A DNA stretch of 64,000 bases from an uncultured Dehalococcoidia bacterium (GCA_958295525.1 OY282355.1:1848394-1912393); one strand, 5' to 3'. Shown: positions 17,195-25,816, numbered from the stretch's first letter. The notes: generated by a model from the sequence alone, not told the origin. A program made the numbers and translations.

Positions 17195-17830
17195 GTGCCC
17201 TCGCAAACGGAATTCCCTTACTCGCTGCGCCCGATGGACTGGGACGACCTCGATCAGGTCGCGGCCATCGAGCGCGAGGCGTTCCCCACGCTCTGGCCGC
17301 CCACCAACTACCGCAAGGAGATGCGGAACCGCATCGCCGAGCACCTCGTCTGCGTGCAGGAGGGCGAGTACCTGACCGTCGAGCGCAAGCCGGGCGCGCT
17401 CGGCCGCCTCTTCCGCCGCAACAAGCCCGCGCCGCCTCCGCTGCGGCGCCGCAGCGTGGCCGGCTTCCTCGGTGTCTGGCATATGGCGGACGAGGCGCAT
17501 ATCGTCTCTATCGCCGTCCGCGAGGAGAAGCGGCGTCTTGGGCTCGGCGAACTGCTGCTGATCGGCGCGGTCGAACTGGGAATGGCGCGCGGCTCCCAAT
17601 TCGTCACGCTGGAGGCGCGCGTCTCCAACGAGGCCGCCAAAGCCCTCTATCTCAAGTACGGCTTCCGCGAGACCGGCGTCCGGAAGGGCTACTACTCCGA
17701 CAACCGCGAGGACGCCGTCATTATGACCACTGACGCCCTCGCGTCCGGCGCCTACCGCGCCCTCTTCGAGCGGCTCCGCGCCGCCTTCGAGGAGCGCTAC
17801 GGCGCCGCCGTCCGCGAATACTCCCCGTAA
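17195..17830 (+). CDS. GNAT acetyltransferase, RimI-like
   Basis: Encodes about 211 residues from a GTG at 17195; the frame is open to 17024, so the start is uncertain. The GNAT core is clear: LRPMDWDDLDQVAAIEREAF at the N-terminus, the acetyl-CoA loop RRLGLGELLL near residue 110 and the C-terminal ALYLKYGFRETGVRKGYY. This matches RimI-type protein N-alpha-acetyltransferases. Between the first strands is a basic, proline-rich insert (GRLFRRNKPAPPPLRRR) absent from typical RimI. The C-terminus is also longer. It leads a plus-strand run with a phosphatase, nth and an SprT-like gene. Confidence 0.82.
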   Translation: MPSQTEFPYSLRPMDWDDLDQVAAIEREAFPTLWPPTNYRKEMRNRIAEHLVCVQEGEYLTVERKPGALGRLFRRNKPAPPPLRRRSVAGFLGVWHMADEAHIVSIAVREEKRRLGLGELLLIGAVELGMARGSQFVTLEARVSNEAAKALYLKYGFRETGVRKGYYSDNREDAVIMTTDALASGAYRALFERLRAAFEERYGAAVREYSP

Positions 17831-17880
17831 ACATGGGAGCGCGGCGCATCGCCTTGCCTGATGCGCTACAATCTCCGGCG

Positions 17881-18501
17881 ATGCTTCGCTTGATCCTCGT
17901 TCGCCATGGCCGCACCGATTGGAACGTTCAAGGGCGGGTGCAGGGCGGCGGAGGGCTGGACGAGGTGGGCAGAGCGCAGGTTGCGGCGCTGACCGAACGC
18001 CTCGCCGGAGAGCCCATCGCCGCCGTCTACGCATCGCCCGCGCGGCGCGCCCTCCAGACCGCCAAGCCCGTCGCCGACGCGCTTGGCCTTCCCGTCCGCC
18101 GCAGTTCCTTGCTGCGCGATTTGAACTACGGACGTTTCGCCGGCGCGTTCGTCGCCGACGTCGAGCGCGAGGATCCGGGCCTCTTCGAGCGGTGGCGCAC
18201 CGCCCCCGAAACCGTCACGTTCGACGGAGGAGAGAATCTCGCCGCGCTCCGCGAACGGATCGCGCGCTTCATTCGCCGGACGGCGGAGGCGCATCCGGCC
18301 TGCGCCGTTCTCGCGGCCACGCACGACTCGCCCGTTCGGATGGCCGTCTCCATCGCGCAGGGTCTGCCGGACGCCGCGCACCGCGAGGAGTTCATTAAGA
18401 CGCCCTATGCCTCCGTGACGCTGCTGGAGGTGGAGCGCGGCGGCGCGATGCGCGTCGCTCTCCATAAGGACGACGCGCATCTGGCGGGAATCGATGCCTA
18501 G
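17881..18501 (+). CDS. Histidine phosphatase family protein
   Basis: Encodes 206 residues. The catalytic LVRHGRTDWN motif is at residues 5-14, the second conserved arginine is in YASPARRALQTA near 50, a Glu-bearing or equivalent loop follows, and the second catalytic histidine is in AATHDSPVR near 155. The family covers phosphoglycerate mutase-like, alpha-ribazole and sugar phosphatases; the substrate is not evident. An upstream in-frame ATG at 17833 exists, but the RHG motif fits the later start. It overlaps nth by eight bases. A second member is at 56180-56812. Confidence 0.86.
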   Translation: MLRLILVRHGRTDWNVQGRVQGGGGLDEVGRAQVAALTERLAGEPIAAVYASPARRALQTAKPVADALGLPVRRSSLLRDLNYGRFAGAFVADVEREDPGLFERWRTAPETVTFDGGENLAALRERIARFIRRTAEAHPACAVLAATHDSPVRMAVSIAQGLPDAAHREEFIKTPYASVTLLEVERGGAMRVALHKDDAHLAGIDA

Positions 18502-19264
18502 CGCCGCCCCTCGAGCGCGCCGCAAGGCGATGCGGCCGCGCAGCGCGCGGGGCGTCAAGCCCTACGCCCCCGGCGAGGTCTATGATCTGCTGGAGGGGTT
18601 CTACGGCAAGCCGACGCGCCGCGCCCGGCTGGACGGCGTGTCGGAACTCGTCTGGACGATCCTTTCGCAGCACACGTCCGATCTGAACGCCGAGCGCGCC
18701 TTCGCGGCTCTCTCCGACCGCTATCCGACGTGGGAGGCCGTGATGAACGCGAGCGAGGGCGACCTCGTCGAGACGATCCGCAGCGGCGGCCTCGCGCGTC
18801 AGAAGGCGCCGCGCATTCAGCAGGCGCTCCGCTCCGTCCTCGACCGCGCGGGCGGCTTCAACATCGGATTCCTCGCGGGGCTTCCGCTCGGCGAGGCGAA
18901 AGCCTGGCTGCGCGAAATCCCCGGCGTCGGGCCGAAGACGGCGGGCGTCGTGCTGTCGTTCGCAATGGATCAGCCCGCGATGGCGGTGGACACGCATATT
19001 CACCGCGTCGCCAAGCGGCTCGCGCTCATCGGCCCGAAAGTGACGGCGGACAGCGCGCACGACGCGCTGGAGCAGGCCGTCGCGCCGGAGCGCGTGCTCA
19101 ATTTCCACGTCTACCTCATCACGCACGGACGCCGCGTTTGCAAGGCGCGACGCCCGCTTTGCCATGCGTGCCCGCTCGCCGAACGCTGCCCCGAGAAGCC
19201 GCGCCGCGCCGTCGAGGGCGACGCCCGAGTTCCTACGCCGTCGCTGAGCCACAAGCCGCTATGA
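18494..19264 (+). CDS. nth: Endonuclease III-like DNA glycosylase
   Basis: Encodes 256 residues. It excises oxidised pyrimidines and nicks the abasic site in base excision repair. The helix-hairpin-helix is LREIPGVGPKTAGVVL with the lyase lysine at about 148, the catalytic aspartate is in MAVDTHIHRV at about 166, and the [4Fe-4S] cluster loop has four cysteines spaced C-X6-C-X2-C-X5-C near the C-terminus. About 20 extra basic residues precede the core. The stop overlaps the next ATG (ATGA). Confidence 0.92.
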   Translation: MPSAAPRARRKAMRPRSARGVKPYAPGEVYDLLEGFYGKPTRRARLDGVSELVWTILSQHTSDLNAERAFAALSDRYPTWEAVMNASEGDLVETIRSGGLARQKAPRIQQALRSVLDRAGGFNIGFLAGLPLGEAKAWLREIPGVGPKTAGVVLSFAMDQPAMAVDTHIHRVAKRLALIGPKVTADSAHDALEQAVAPERVLNFHVYLITHGRRVCKARRPLCHACPLAERCPEKPRRAVEGDARVPTPSLSHKPL

Positions 19265-19860
19265 CTGGCTCCGGGCGCGGGGAGCGGCCGGCTGAGCCGC
19301 AAACCCCAATGGCCGACTTCCCGCGCGAGGCGCAACTGCCGCTACCGGATGCTCCGCGCGCGACGCCCGCCGAGACCCGCGAGTCCGTCCGTCTGCTGCT
19401 GCTGGAACTGGCGAAGAAGCATCGCATTGTTCCGGCGCCGCGCTTGGAGTGGTCGGGGCGCATGCGGCGGCTTCTCGGCAAGGCGTACCTTGACCGCAAC
19501 CTCATTCGCCTCTCGCTTTGGCTGGACGACGAACAGGCGCGAGAGACGCTTCGGCATGAACTCGCGCACATTGGGGCGGGGCGCGTTCGGCAGCCGCACG
19601 GCGACAAGTGGAAGCGCTGGGCGGAGCGGCTGGGGGCGAATCCCCGCGCGACGTCGCATCGGGCGCCTGAGCTCGCGCCGCCGCCCTCCGCTGACCGCCG
19701 CGCCGCCGGCCTTCAGTGCCCGGGTTGCGGCCTCCGCATCGTCCGCCTCCGCGCTCAGCGGAACCTGTACTGCCGTGCCTGCGGCGCCAAGCGGGGCAAG
19801 ATCTTTCTCGCCATGCGGGGGCCTCTCTCGGAGGTGCGGGAGTGGGCGCAGGGGGAGTAG
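19261..19860 (+). CDS. SprT-like zinc metallopeptidase-family protein
   Basis: Encodes 199 residues. The zinc site is the HELAH motif at about residues 99-103 with a further His at 113 (QPHGDKW), as in SprT-like domains related to the DNA-protein crosslink protease SPRTN. A C-terminal zinc ribbon has CPGCG and, 20 residues later, CRACG. The first 35 residues are low-complexity and probably disordered. Coupling to nth would suit a role in DNA repair, which is an inference; bacterial members are poorly characterised. Confidence 0.82.
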   Translation: MTGSGRGERPAEPQTPMADFPREAQLPLPDAPRATPAETRESVRLLLLELAKKHRIVPAPRLEWSGRMRRLLGKAYLDRNLIRLSLWLDDEQARETLRHELAHIGAGRVRQPHGDKWKRWAERLGANPRATSHRAPELAPPPSADRRAAGLQCPGCGLRIVRLRAQRNLYCRACGAKRGKIFLAMRGPLSEVREWAQGE

Positions 19861-20018
19861 CGCGTCCGCGCGCGGGCTCGCGGGGGCGCCGCCTGCCGAA
19901 TTCCTGCCCATGCGCGCTATTGGACGCCTTCTTAGGCGGAACGGCGACTATCCGGCGGCGTCCGGGATTCGGCGCGAAATTCGCGCAGGATGGGCTAGCC
20001 GAACGCGGCGGGGCGCAG

Positions 20019-20277
20019 TACTATAAGGTTTGCGGCGGTAGGCCGCAGAAAGGGGGTGATCAGTAGTGTATACGTCATTACCTTGCGCTGCTGCTTCGCC
20101 CGCTGCTCGCCGCTAGGGGCTGGTTCGGTCGAGACCGGTCATCTCCCATAGGCGGCGCCTTTGCGGGGGCCTCACGGCGGGTCCTTGCGGGCGGCGGCAG
20201 GGCGCCCTCAGGCGTTTCGCTGATGCGGAGCGTCCGAGGGAACAGGAAGGCGCCCCGGCTCCACGCGAGCCGGGGCG
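20019..20277 (+). other. Possible small transcription unit with micro-ORF and terminator
   Basis: In a 667-base stretch without a conventional gene, this part is structured. A TACTATAAG at 20019 could be a -10 box. A 6-bp hairpin (20031-20047) is followed by AAAGGGGGTGATC at 20050-20062, almost a perfect complement of the 3' end of 16S rRNA. Nine bases later a GTG opens a 16-codon frame (20066-20116); another GTG inside the Shine-Dalgarno opens a 31-codon frame (20056-20151) encoding a Cys-rich peptide beginning MISSVYVITLRCC. A perfect 10-bp hairpin closes the segment at 20251. It could be a micro-protein gene, a leader or a small RNA. Confidence 0.4.
20251..20277 (+). terminator. Hairpin terminator
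   Basis: CGCCCCGGCT pairs perfectly with AGCCGGGGCG over a 7-base loop, followed by TTCGCCGTTTT. Confidence 0.6.
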
Positions 20278-20355
20278 TTCGCCGTTTTGGGCGGGCGCGA
20301 GGTTCCCGCCTGGGCAGGGCGCTCCCAGTAGGTTCGGCTTTCGCAGTCAGGACGT

Positions 20356-20481
20356 GGCGCATGGGGCGCTTTGGAGACGATGCGTTGCGCGCCCGTTCGG
20401 CGCTTGCGCGCCGACTGGATTCCCGCCTACGCGGGAATGACGACGGGACAGAGGGGGCGGGATTCCCGCCTGTGGGGGAAC
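20356..20481. repeat. Composite repeat with two dRS3-like palindromes
   Basis: From about 20376 this matches the 82-bp unit of the 666-1066 array in reverse orientation, including GCGCTTGCGCGCCGACTGG and the palindrome ATTCCCGCCTACGCGGGAAT (20419-20438). A second, diverged palindrome follows at 20462-20481. The leading part (GGCGC..GGGC.CTTTGGAGACG) recurs near 53869. Confidence 0.75.
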
Positions 20482-20527
20482 GACGGGCAAAGGGGGCGAG
20501 GTTCGCGGCGGCGCGCGCCGCTCCCGG

Positions 20528-21691
20528 CTAGCGTTCGGCGAGCCAGCGCTGCAGGCGGGCGAGCGCCTCGCGGATGTTGGCCTGCGAGTTGGCGAAAGAG
20601 ATGCGGACGTAGCCCTCGCCGTATGCGCCGAAAGAGGTTCCGGCCAGGAGCGAGACGCCCGCCTCGTCCAACGCCCCGCGCTCGAACTCGGCGCTGGTCA
20701 TTCCCGTGCCCGCGATGTTGGGGAAGGCGTAGAACGCGCCGCCGGGCATCGGGCAGGAGACGCCGGGCAGCCGGTTCAGCCCGTCCACGAGGAGGCTGCG
20801 GCGCTCCGCGAACTCCGCGACCATTTCGCGCACGGAATCCTGCGGCGCCTGCAGTGCGGCGCCCGCCGCGACCTGCGCGAACGCCGCCGTGCAGGAGACG
20901 CTGTTGGTGACGAGCCGCGTAACCGGCTCCACGAGCGGCTCCGGCAGCACGCCGTAGCCGACCCGCCAGCCGGTCATCGCGTAACTCTTCGAGAGGCCGT
21001 CCAGCACGACGGTCCGCTCCCACATTCCGGGGAAACTCGTGATGGAGACGTGCGAGCCCTCGTAGTGGAAGTCTTTGTAGATCTCGTCGGAGAGCGCGAC
21101 GGCGTCCGTCTCGGCCGCGAGTTCGGCGATGCGGCGGAGCGTATCGGCGGGGATGACGCTGCCGCAAGGGTTGTTGGGCGAGTTGACGATGATGAGGCGC
21201 GTGCGCGGGGTCGCCAGCGCGGCGAGTTCGTCGGGGTCGGGGTTGAAGCCGAGTTCCTCGTGGAGGCGCATCGGCACGGGGGTCGCGCCCGCGAACCGGA
21301 TCATCGATTCGTAGATGGGGAAGCCGGGATTCGGATAGATGACCTCGTCGCCTTCCTCGGCGAGCGCGAGGATCGTGAAGAACATAATGGGCTTGCCGCC
21401 CGGCGTGATGACGACGCGGGACGCGGGGATTTCGGCGTCCAACCTGCGCCCGACGTCTGCGGCGACGGCCTCGCGCGCGGCGGCTGTTCCCGCCGACGGG
21501 ACGTAGTGGGTGTGGCCGGCGTCCAGCGCGTCTTTGGCCGCCTCGACGATGTGGGAGGGGGTGTCGAAGTCCGGCTCGCCGATCCCGAGGAAGACGATGT
21601 CGCGGCCTTGCGCCTCGAGGGCTTTGGCGCGGGCAAGAGCCTCAAACGCCGTCTCCGTTCCGAGCAAGGCCATTCGGGACGCGAGCCGCAT
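20528..21691 (-). CDS. Class I/II PLP-dependent aminotransferase
   Basis: Encodes 387 residues of fold-type I. Visible are GIGEPDFDTP near residue 36, the PLP-ring contact N in NSPNNPCGSV near 170, the D-x-x-Y pair in SDEIYKDF near 202, the Schiff-base lysine in LSKSYAMTGWRVGY near 236 and the substrate-carboxylate Arg in YVRISFANS. This is the aspartate/aromatic aminotransferase subgroup that includes AspC- and LL-DAP-like enzymes; the substrate cannot be fixed. Its ATG overlaps the stop of the MoaD-like gene, so it is the last gene of the molybdenum hydroxylase operon. Confidence 0.88.
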   Translation of the reverse strand: MRLASRMALLGTETAFEALARAKALEAQGRDIVFLGIGEPDFDTPSHIVEAAKDALDAGHTHYVPSAGTAAAREAVAADVGRRLDAEIPASRVVITPGGKPIMFFTILALAEEGDEVIYPNPGFPIYESMIRFAGATPVPMRLHEELGFNPDPDELAALATPRTRLIIVNSPNNPCGSVIPADTLRRIAELAAETDAVALSDEIYKDFHYEGSHVSITSFPGMWERTVVLDGLSKSYAMTGWRVGYGVLPEPLVEPVTRLVTNSVSCTAAFAQVAAGAALQAPQDSVREMVAEFAERRSLLVDGLNRLPGVSCPMPGGAFYAFPNIAGTGMTSAEFERGALDEAGVSLLAGTSFGAYGEGYVRISFANSQANIREALARLQRWLAER

Positions 21692-21966
21692 TACGCGCCT
21701 CCGGCGATGGCGGGCAGGAAGTGCACCTCGGAGTCCTCGCCGAGCGGAGTGAGCAACCCCATATTGGTCGGTTCGCCGTCCACGACGGCGGCGAGGCCGG
21801 GCATCAGGCGGTCGGGGTCGTCCGGATGGACGAGGCGCTCGCGGACGCCGGGGCAGCGCTCGTCGAGATTACGCACGAGAGCGCGGAGCGTCGCGCCGGG
21901 GACTTCCAGCCTCGCCTCGCCGCCGGTGTGCGCCCTGAGCGTGATGGGCATAAAGACGACCGCCAC
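21691..21966 (-). CDS. MoaD/ThiS-like ubiquitin-fold protein
   Basis: Encodes 91 residues with a beta-grasp pattern (PITLRAHTGGEARLEV ... VAAVVDGEPTN ... EDSEVHFLPAIAGGA). MoaD and ThiS end in Gly-Gly, which is thiocarboxylated to donate sulfur; here the last residues are GGA, one residue past the diglycine, as in some family members that are trimmed or lack sulfur transfer. Its place directly after a molybdopterin enzyme gene suggests a cofactor role, which is an inference. It starts ten bases after the Mo-subunit stop. Confidence 0.8.
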   Translation of the reverse strand: MAVVFMPITLRAHTGGEARLEVPGATLRALVRNLDERCPGVRERLVHPDDPDRLMPGLAAVVDGEPTNMGLLTPLGEDSEVHFLPAIAGGA

Positions 21967-21976
21967 GCTGCGCGCC

Positions 21977-24283
21977 CTAACGCCCGTTCGCGCCGTTCCG
22001 CTTGGCGGCCAGCGCCTCCATCACGCGGGCGGGGTTCATCGGCGTCTGATAGAGCCGGGCGCCGATGGCGTCGGCGATGGCGTTGGCGACGGCGGGCGCC
22101 GGGGGGACGATGCTCGTCTCGCCGATGCCGCGCACGCCGAACGGGTGGTTCGCGTTGGGCGTCTCCACAATGATCGTGTCCAGCATCGGCAGGTCGAGCG
22201 CGGTGGGCATCCGGTAGTCGAGGAAACTGGAGTTGAGCATCACGCCGTCTTCGTCGGTGTAGTACTCCTCGTTGAGCGCCCAGCCGACGCCCTGCGCCGC
22301 GCCGCCCTGGAACTGCCCCTCGACGTAGGAGGGATGAACGGCTTTGCCCGCGTCCTGCGCGGCGGTGTAGCGGATGACCTGCGTTTTGCCGGTCTCCGGG
22401 TCGACTTCCACGTCCACGAGATGCGCGGCGAAACTGCCGCCGCCGGAGCCGCGCACGTTGACCGAGCCGGTCTTGGCGACGGGGCCGCCGGTCTGCCCGA
22501 GTTTGCCCGCGGCTTGCTTGAAAGCGAACCGCTGGTCGGGCGCGACTTTGTTGCGGAACACGCCGTTCTCGAACTCGACGTTCTCAGGGTCGGTCTCCCA
22601 GACGAGCGCCATGCGCTTCTTCATCTCCTCGACGACGAGGCGCGCGGCTTCTATGGCGGCTTGCCCGCTGGCGTAAGTGGTGCGGCTGCCCGCGGTGAGG
22701 TCGTTGTAGCCGATGGCGTCGGTGTCCACGACTGCGGGATGGACGTCTTCGGCGGGCAGACCGAGGATCTCCGCCGCCTGCATTGCGATGGTGGCGCGCG
22801 TTCCGCCGATGTCGGGGTTGCCCTCCACGAGGGAGACGACGCCGTCGTCGTTGACGTTGATGGTCACGGAGGAGCGGTTGCCGATGCCGTTCCAGAAGCC
22901 GCTGGCCATCCCCCGCCCGCGGAGTTTGCCGTCCGGCCCCTCGCGCTGCAGCGCGCTTTGGAAGTGGGCGGAGTCGCGGATGGCCTCCATGCAGGCTTTG
23001 TTGCCGACGCGGGGGAAGATCGGGCCGTCGGGCCTGCGGTCGCCTTCCTCCGCCGCGTTGAGCAAGTGAAAGTCCATCGGGGACATTCCGATCCGTTCGC
23101 AGAGTTCGGAGACGAGGGACTCGCTGGCGAACGCGGCCTGCGGGGTGCCGGGGGCGCGGTAGGCGGCGGTCTTGGACATATTGATGACGACGTCGTAGGC
23201 GTCTATGCGAAGGTTGGGGACTTTGTAGCAGGCGAAAACGCCGACGGAGGCGGCGCTGATGGAGGAGCCGGGGTAGGCGCCCGCCATATAGCGGATGTCG
23301 GCGGTGGCGGCGACGATTGCGCCGTTCGCGTCCACGCCCATCTTCACGGTGACTTGCCCGCCGGGGCCGGGGCCGGTCGCGTCGAACACGGACTTGCGGT
23401 CCATCACCATTTTGACGGGGCGGGCGGCTTTCTTGGAGAGCACGGCGGCGAGCGGCTCCAAGTAGAGTTGGATCTTGCCCCCGAATCCGCCACCGATCTC
23501 CATCGGGGTGACTTTCACGGCGGAGACGGGCAGTTTGAGGACTTGCGCCAAGTTGCTTCGGACGCCGAAAGGCGCCTGCGTCGTCGTCCAGACGGCGAGT
23601 TTGCCGTCCGGGCTCCAGAAGGCGGTCGCGCTGTGGGGCTCGATGTAGCCCTGATGGGCGCGGGAGATCGTGTAGGTTCGCTCGAGGACGTGCGCGGCCT
23701 GCTCGAACGCGGCGTCGGGGTCGCCGAATTCGATGCGGGTGTGCTCCGCGACGTTCGTGCCGCGCGCCTTTTCGCCGAGGTGGTCGCCCACGAGGTCGTC
23801 GTGAATGACGACGGCGCCGGGGGCCATCGCGTCCTCCAGGCTGATCACGGCGGGCAAGGGCTCGTAGTCCACTTCGATCAGTTTGAGGGCTTCGAGCGCG
23901 GCGTTTTGGTCCACGGCGGCGACGGCGGCGACGGGATGGCCCTTGTAGACGGCTTTGCCGCGCGCCATTATGCGCTCGCTCATCCAGCGGAGGTCGGTCA
24001 CCTCCTCGCCCATATCCAGCAGTTCGGACGCGGAGACGGGCATATCCTCGCCGGTGATGACGGCGAACACGCCGTGGGCGGCTGCGGCCTTCGCCGCGTC
24101 CACGCGCTTGATGACGGCGTGGGCGTGGGGGCTGCGAAGCACGGCGCCGTGGATGAGGCCGGGCAGTTTGAGGTCGGCCCCGTACTGAGCGCGCCCCAGG
24201 ACTTTGTCGACGCCGTCGTGCCTGATGGGGCGGGTTCCGACGACGTTGAATTGCTGAGCGGGGCGGTCGGTCGTGGTGGTCAT
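21977..24283 (-). CDS. Molybdenum hydroxylase large (molybdopterin) subunit, xanthine dehydrogenase family
   Basis: Encodes 768 residues. It is the catalytic subunit that would bind the molybdenum-cytosine dinucleotide cofactor. The cofactor-contact motif EIGGGFGGKIQLYLEP lies near residue 262 and the catalytic glutamate is in FGVRGIGETSIVPP near the C-terminus. The active-site loop reads AYRAPGTPQ, not the AYRCSFR of form I CO dehydrogenase nor the AYRGAGR of form II, so CO oxidation is unlikely. Substrates in this family are N-heterocycles, aldehydes or xanthine-like purines. The FAD and 2Fe-2S partners lie upstream in the same operon. Confidence 0.92.
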   Translation of the reverse strand: MTTTTDRPAQQFNVVGTRPIRHDGVDKVLGRAQYGADLKLPGLIHGAVLRSPHAHAVIKRVDAAKAAAAHGVFAVITGEDMPVSASELLDMGEEVTDLRWMSERIMARGKAVYKGHPVAAVAAVDQNAALEALKLIEVDYEPLPAVISLEDAMAPGAVVIHDDLVGDHLGEKARGTNVAEHTRIEFGDPDAAFEQAAHVLERTYTISRAHQGYIEPHSATAFWSPDGKLAVWTTTQAPFGVRSNLAQVLKLPVSAVKVTPMEIGGGFGGKIQLYLEPLAAVLSKKAARPVKMVMDRKSVFDATGPGPGGQVTVKMGVDANGAIVAATADIRYMAGAYPGSSISAASVGVFACYKVPNLRIDAYDVVINMSKTAAYRAPGTPQAAFASESLVSELCERIGMSPMDFHLLNAAEEGDRRPDGPIFPRVGNKACMEAIRDSAHFQSALQREGPDGKLRGRGMASGFWNGIGNRSSVTINVNDDGVVSLVEGNPDIGGTRATIAMQAAEILGLPAEDVHPAVVDTDAIGYNDLTAGSRTTYASGQAAIEAARLVVEEMKKRMALVWETDPENVEFENGVFRNKVAPDQRFAFKQAAGKLGQTGGPVAKTGSVNVRGSGGGSFAAHLVDVEVDPETGKTQVIRYTAAQDAGKAVHPSYVEGQFQGGAAQGVGWALNEEYYTDEDGVMLNSSFLDYRMPTALDLPMLDTIIVETPNANHPFGVRGIGETSIVPPAPAVANAIADAIGARLYQTPMNPARVMEALAAKRNGANGR

Positions 24284-24298
24284 CTCTCGCTCCTTGCG

Positions 24299-24820
24299 CT
24301 AGGCGCCGCCCGCGGGAGCGGGCTTGCTCATTTCGCTCGAGGCGCGCTGCACGGCGCGCACGATCTTGTCGTAGCCGGTGCAGCGGCACAGGTTGCCCGC
24401 GAGCCAGAGGCGGATGCGATGCTCGTCGGGCTCCGGCTCGCGCTCCAAGAGCGCCTTGGCGGCGACGAGGAAGCCGGGCGTGCATATCCCGCACTGGAGG
24501 GCGGCCTCTTCCAAGAACGCCTGCTGCAAGGGATGCAGCCCGTTCGGCGGCGCCATCCCCTCGATGGTGTCCACGCGCTTGCCGTCGGCCTCCGCCGCGA
24601 GGACGAGGCAGGAGTCAACGATGCGCCCGTCGAGCGCGACGGTGCAAGCGCCGCAGTTGCCGTCGTTGCAGCCTTCCTTCGTTCCCGTGAGCCCCATCGC
24701 CTCGCGGAGCGCTTCGAGAAGCGACTGATGCGGCGCGGCCAGGAACTCCGCCGGATAGCCGTTGACGTCGCAGGCGACGGTAATTTTGCGGACGGGGGCC
24801 TCTTGTTGCGTCATCATCAC
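24299..24820 (-). CDS. [2Fe-2S] subunit of the molybdenum hydroxylase
   Basis: Encodes up to 173 residues; three ATG codons in a row open the frame. The ferredoxin domain has CNDGNCGACTV and a Cys near residue 71, and the second domain has CGICTPG and CRCTGY, giving the eight cysteines for two clusters. It moves electrons from the molybdenum centre to the FAD subunit. It starts six bases after the FAD gene ends and is followed 15 bases later by the molybdenum subunit. Confidence 0.93.
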   Translation of the reverse strand: MMMTQQEAPVRKITVACDVNGYPAEFLAAPHQSLLEALREAMGLTGTKEGCNDGNCGACTVALDGRIVDSCLVLAAEADGKRVDTIEGMAPPNGLHPLQQAFLEEAALQCGICTPGFLVAAKALLEREPEPDEHRIRLWLAGNLCRCTGYDKIVRAVQRASSEMSKPAPAGGA

Positions 24821-24826
24821 CTGCTC

Positions 24827-25702
24827 TTAGCGGCTGGTTCGGGCGCGGGCGAGCGCGACAGCGAGCGTCCGTCGGGTAAGCGTCTCGATCAGTTGGAGCC
24901 GATGCTCCTTCGTGCCGCGCATATCGGCGATGGGAGAAGCCTCCGACGCGGCGATCTTCCCCGCCTCCGCGAAAGTCTCCGTGGTCGGGGGTTTGCCCAT
25001 CAGAAAGGCGGAGGCGCGCTCGGCGAGGATGGGCGTGGGGCCGACGGCGGCGAGCGCGAGGCGCGCCGATACGATGGCCGCGCCGTCCTCGTCCAGCGCG
25101 ACGGCGCTGGCGACCCCTGCGACGGCGATGTCCATTTCGTTGCGCGGGATGAAGCGCTGATAGGCCGCGCCGAAGCGTTCGGGGGGCGGAGGCAGTTCGA
25201 TTTCGACGAGCAGTTCGCCGCGCCGCAGAACGTTCGCGCCGGGCCCCGTGCAGAACGACTCAACCGACGCGTCGCGCTCGCCCTCCGGCCCGCGGAGTTT
25301 GGCGACGGCGGAGTGAACGATGAGCGGGCAAACGCCGTCGGCGCTGGGCGAGGCGTTGCAGAGGTTCCCCCCGAGGCTGGCGCGCGACTGGATCTGAATG
25401 CCGCCGATGAGCGACGCGGCGTCTATGAGGCCGGGGAAGGCGGCGCGGACAGCGGCGTCTTCGTAGATTTCGCAGCAGGGGACGGCGGCGCCGATGCGGA
25501 GACCGCCGCCGTCGAGGGAGAGGGCGGTCGTTTCGGGGACGGCCTTGAGGTCCACCAGCGCGTCGAGTTCGAATCTTCCGGCGCGGAGTTGGACGAGGAT
25601 GTCGGTGGCGCCCGCGAAGGGGCGGGCGCGCTCGCCGCGCCGGTCGAGGATTTCGACGGCCTCGTCGAGCGTGCGCGGGGCAACGTAGGAGAACGGATGC
25701 AA
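24827..25702 (-). CDS. FAD-binding subunit of the molybdenum hydroxylase
   Basis: Encodes about 291 residues. It has the CoxM/XdhB-type FAD domain: HPFSYVAPRTLDEAVEIL at the N-terminus, the FAD-diphosphate loop PFAGATDILVQLR, the second FAD motif IQSRASLGGNLCNASPSAD, and the C-terminal domain with DIAVAGVASAV. The start given is a TTG at 25702 with AGGGAG six bases upstream, which puts HPFSYV at residue 2 as in homologs; an ATG at 25780 would add 26 residues without similarity. It is the first gene of the five-gene operon. Confidence 0.88.
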   Translation of the reverse strand: MHPFSYVAPRTLDEAVEILDRRGERARPFAGATDILVQLRAGRFELDALVDLKAVPETTALSLDGGGLRIGAAVPCCEIYEDAAVRAAFPGLIDAASLIGGIQIQSRASLGGNLCNASPSADGVCPLIVHSAVAKLRGPEGERDASVESFCTGPGANVLRRGELLVEIELPPPPERFGAAYQRFIPRNEMDIAVAGVASAVALDEDGAAIVSARLALAAVGPTPILAERASAFLMGKPPTTETFAEAGKIAASEASPIADMRGTKEHRLQLIETLTRRTLAVALARARTSR

Positions 25703-25816
25703 AAGACGCTCCCTGCTATCGTGTTCGGCGGCTTGCAAGCCGCCCGCGCCTATTATTGACGAAAACCGCCGCCGCCGCAACGCCGTGCGGCTGAGCGCCG
25801 CCGGTTCCCGCCCAAG

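Noticed and set aside
19861-20018. A coding region extending the SprT-like gene
   Set aside because: The SprT-like frame ends cleanly at 19860 after its zinc ribbon, and other frames through this stretch are arginine-rich shadows.
21977-25702. Carbon monoxide dehydrogenase (coxMSL)
   Set aside because: The subunit order and folds fit the wider family, but the active-site loop is AYRAPGTPQ, not the form I AYRCSFR or form II AYRGAGR motif.
21050-25759. A 1569-codon plus-strand frame opposite the molybdenum hydroxylase operon
   Set aside because: Antisense frame caused by high GC; the minus strand encodes four clear protein families here.
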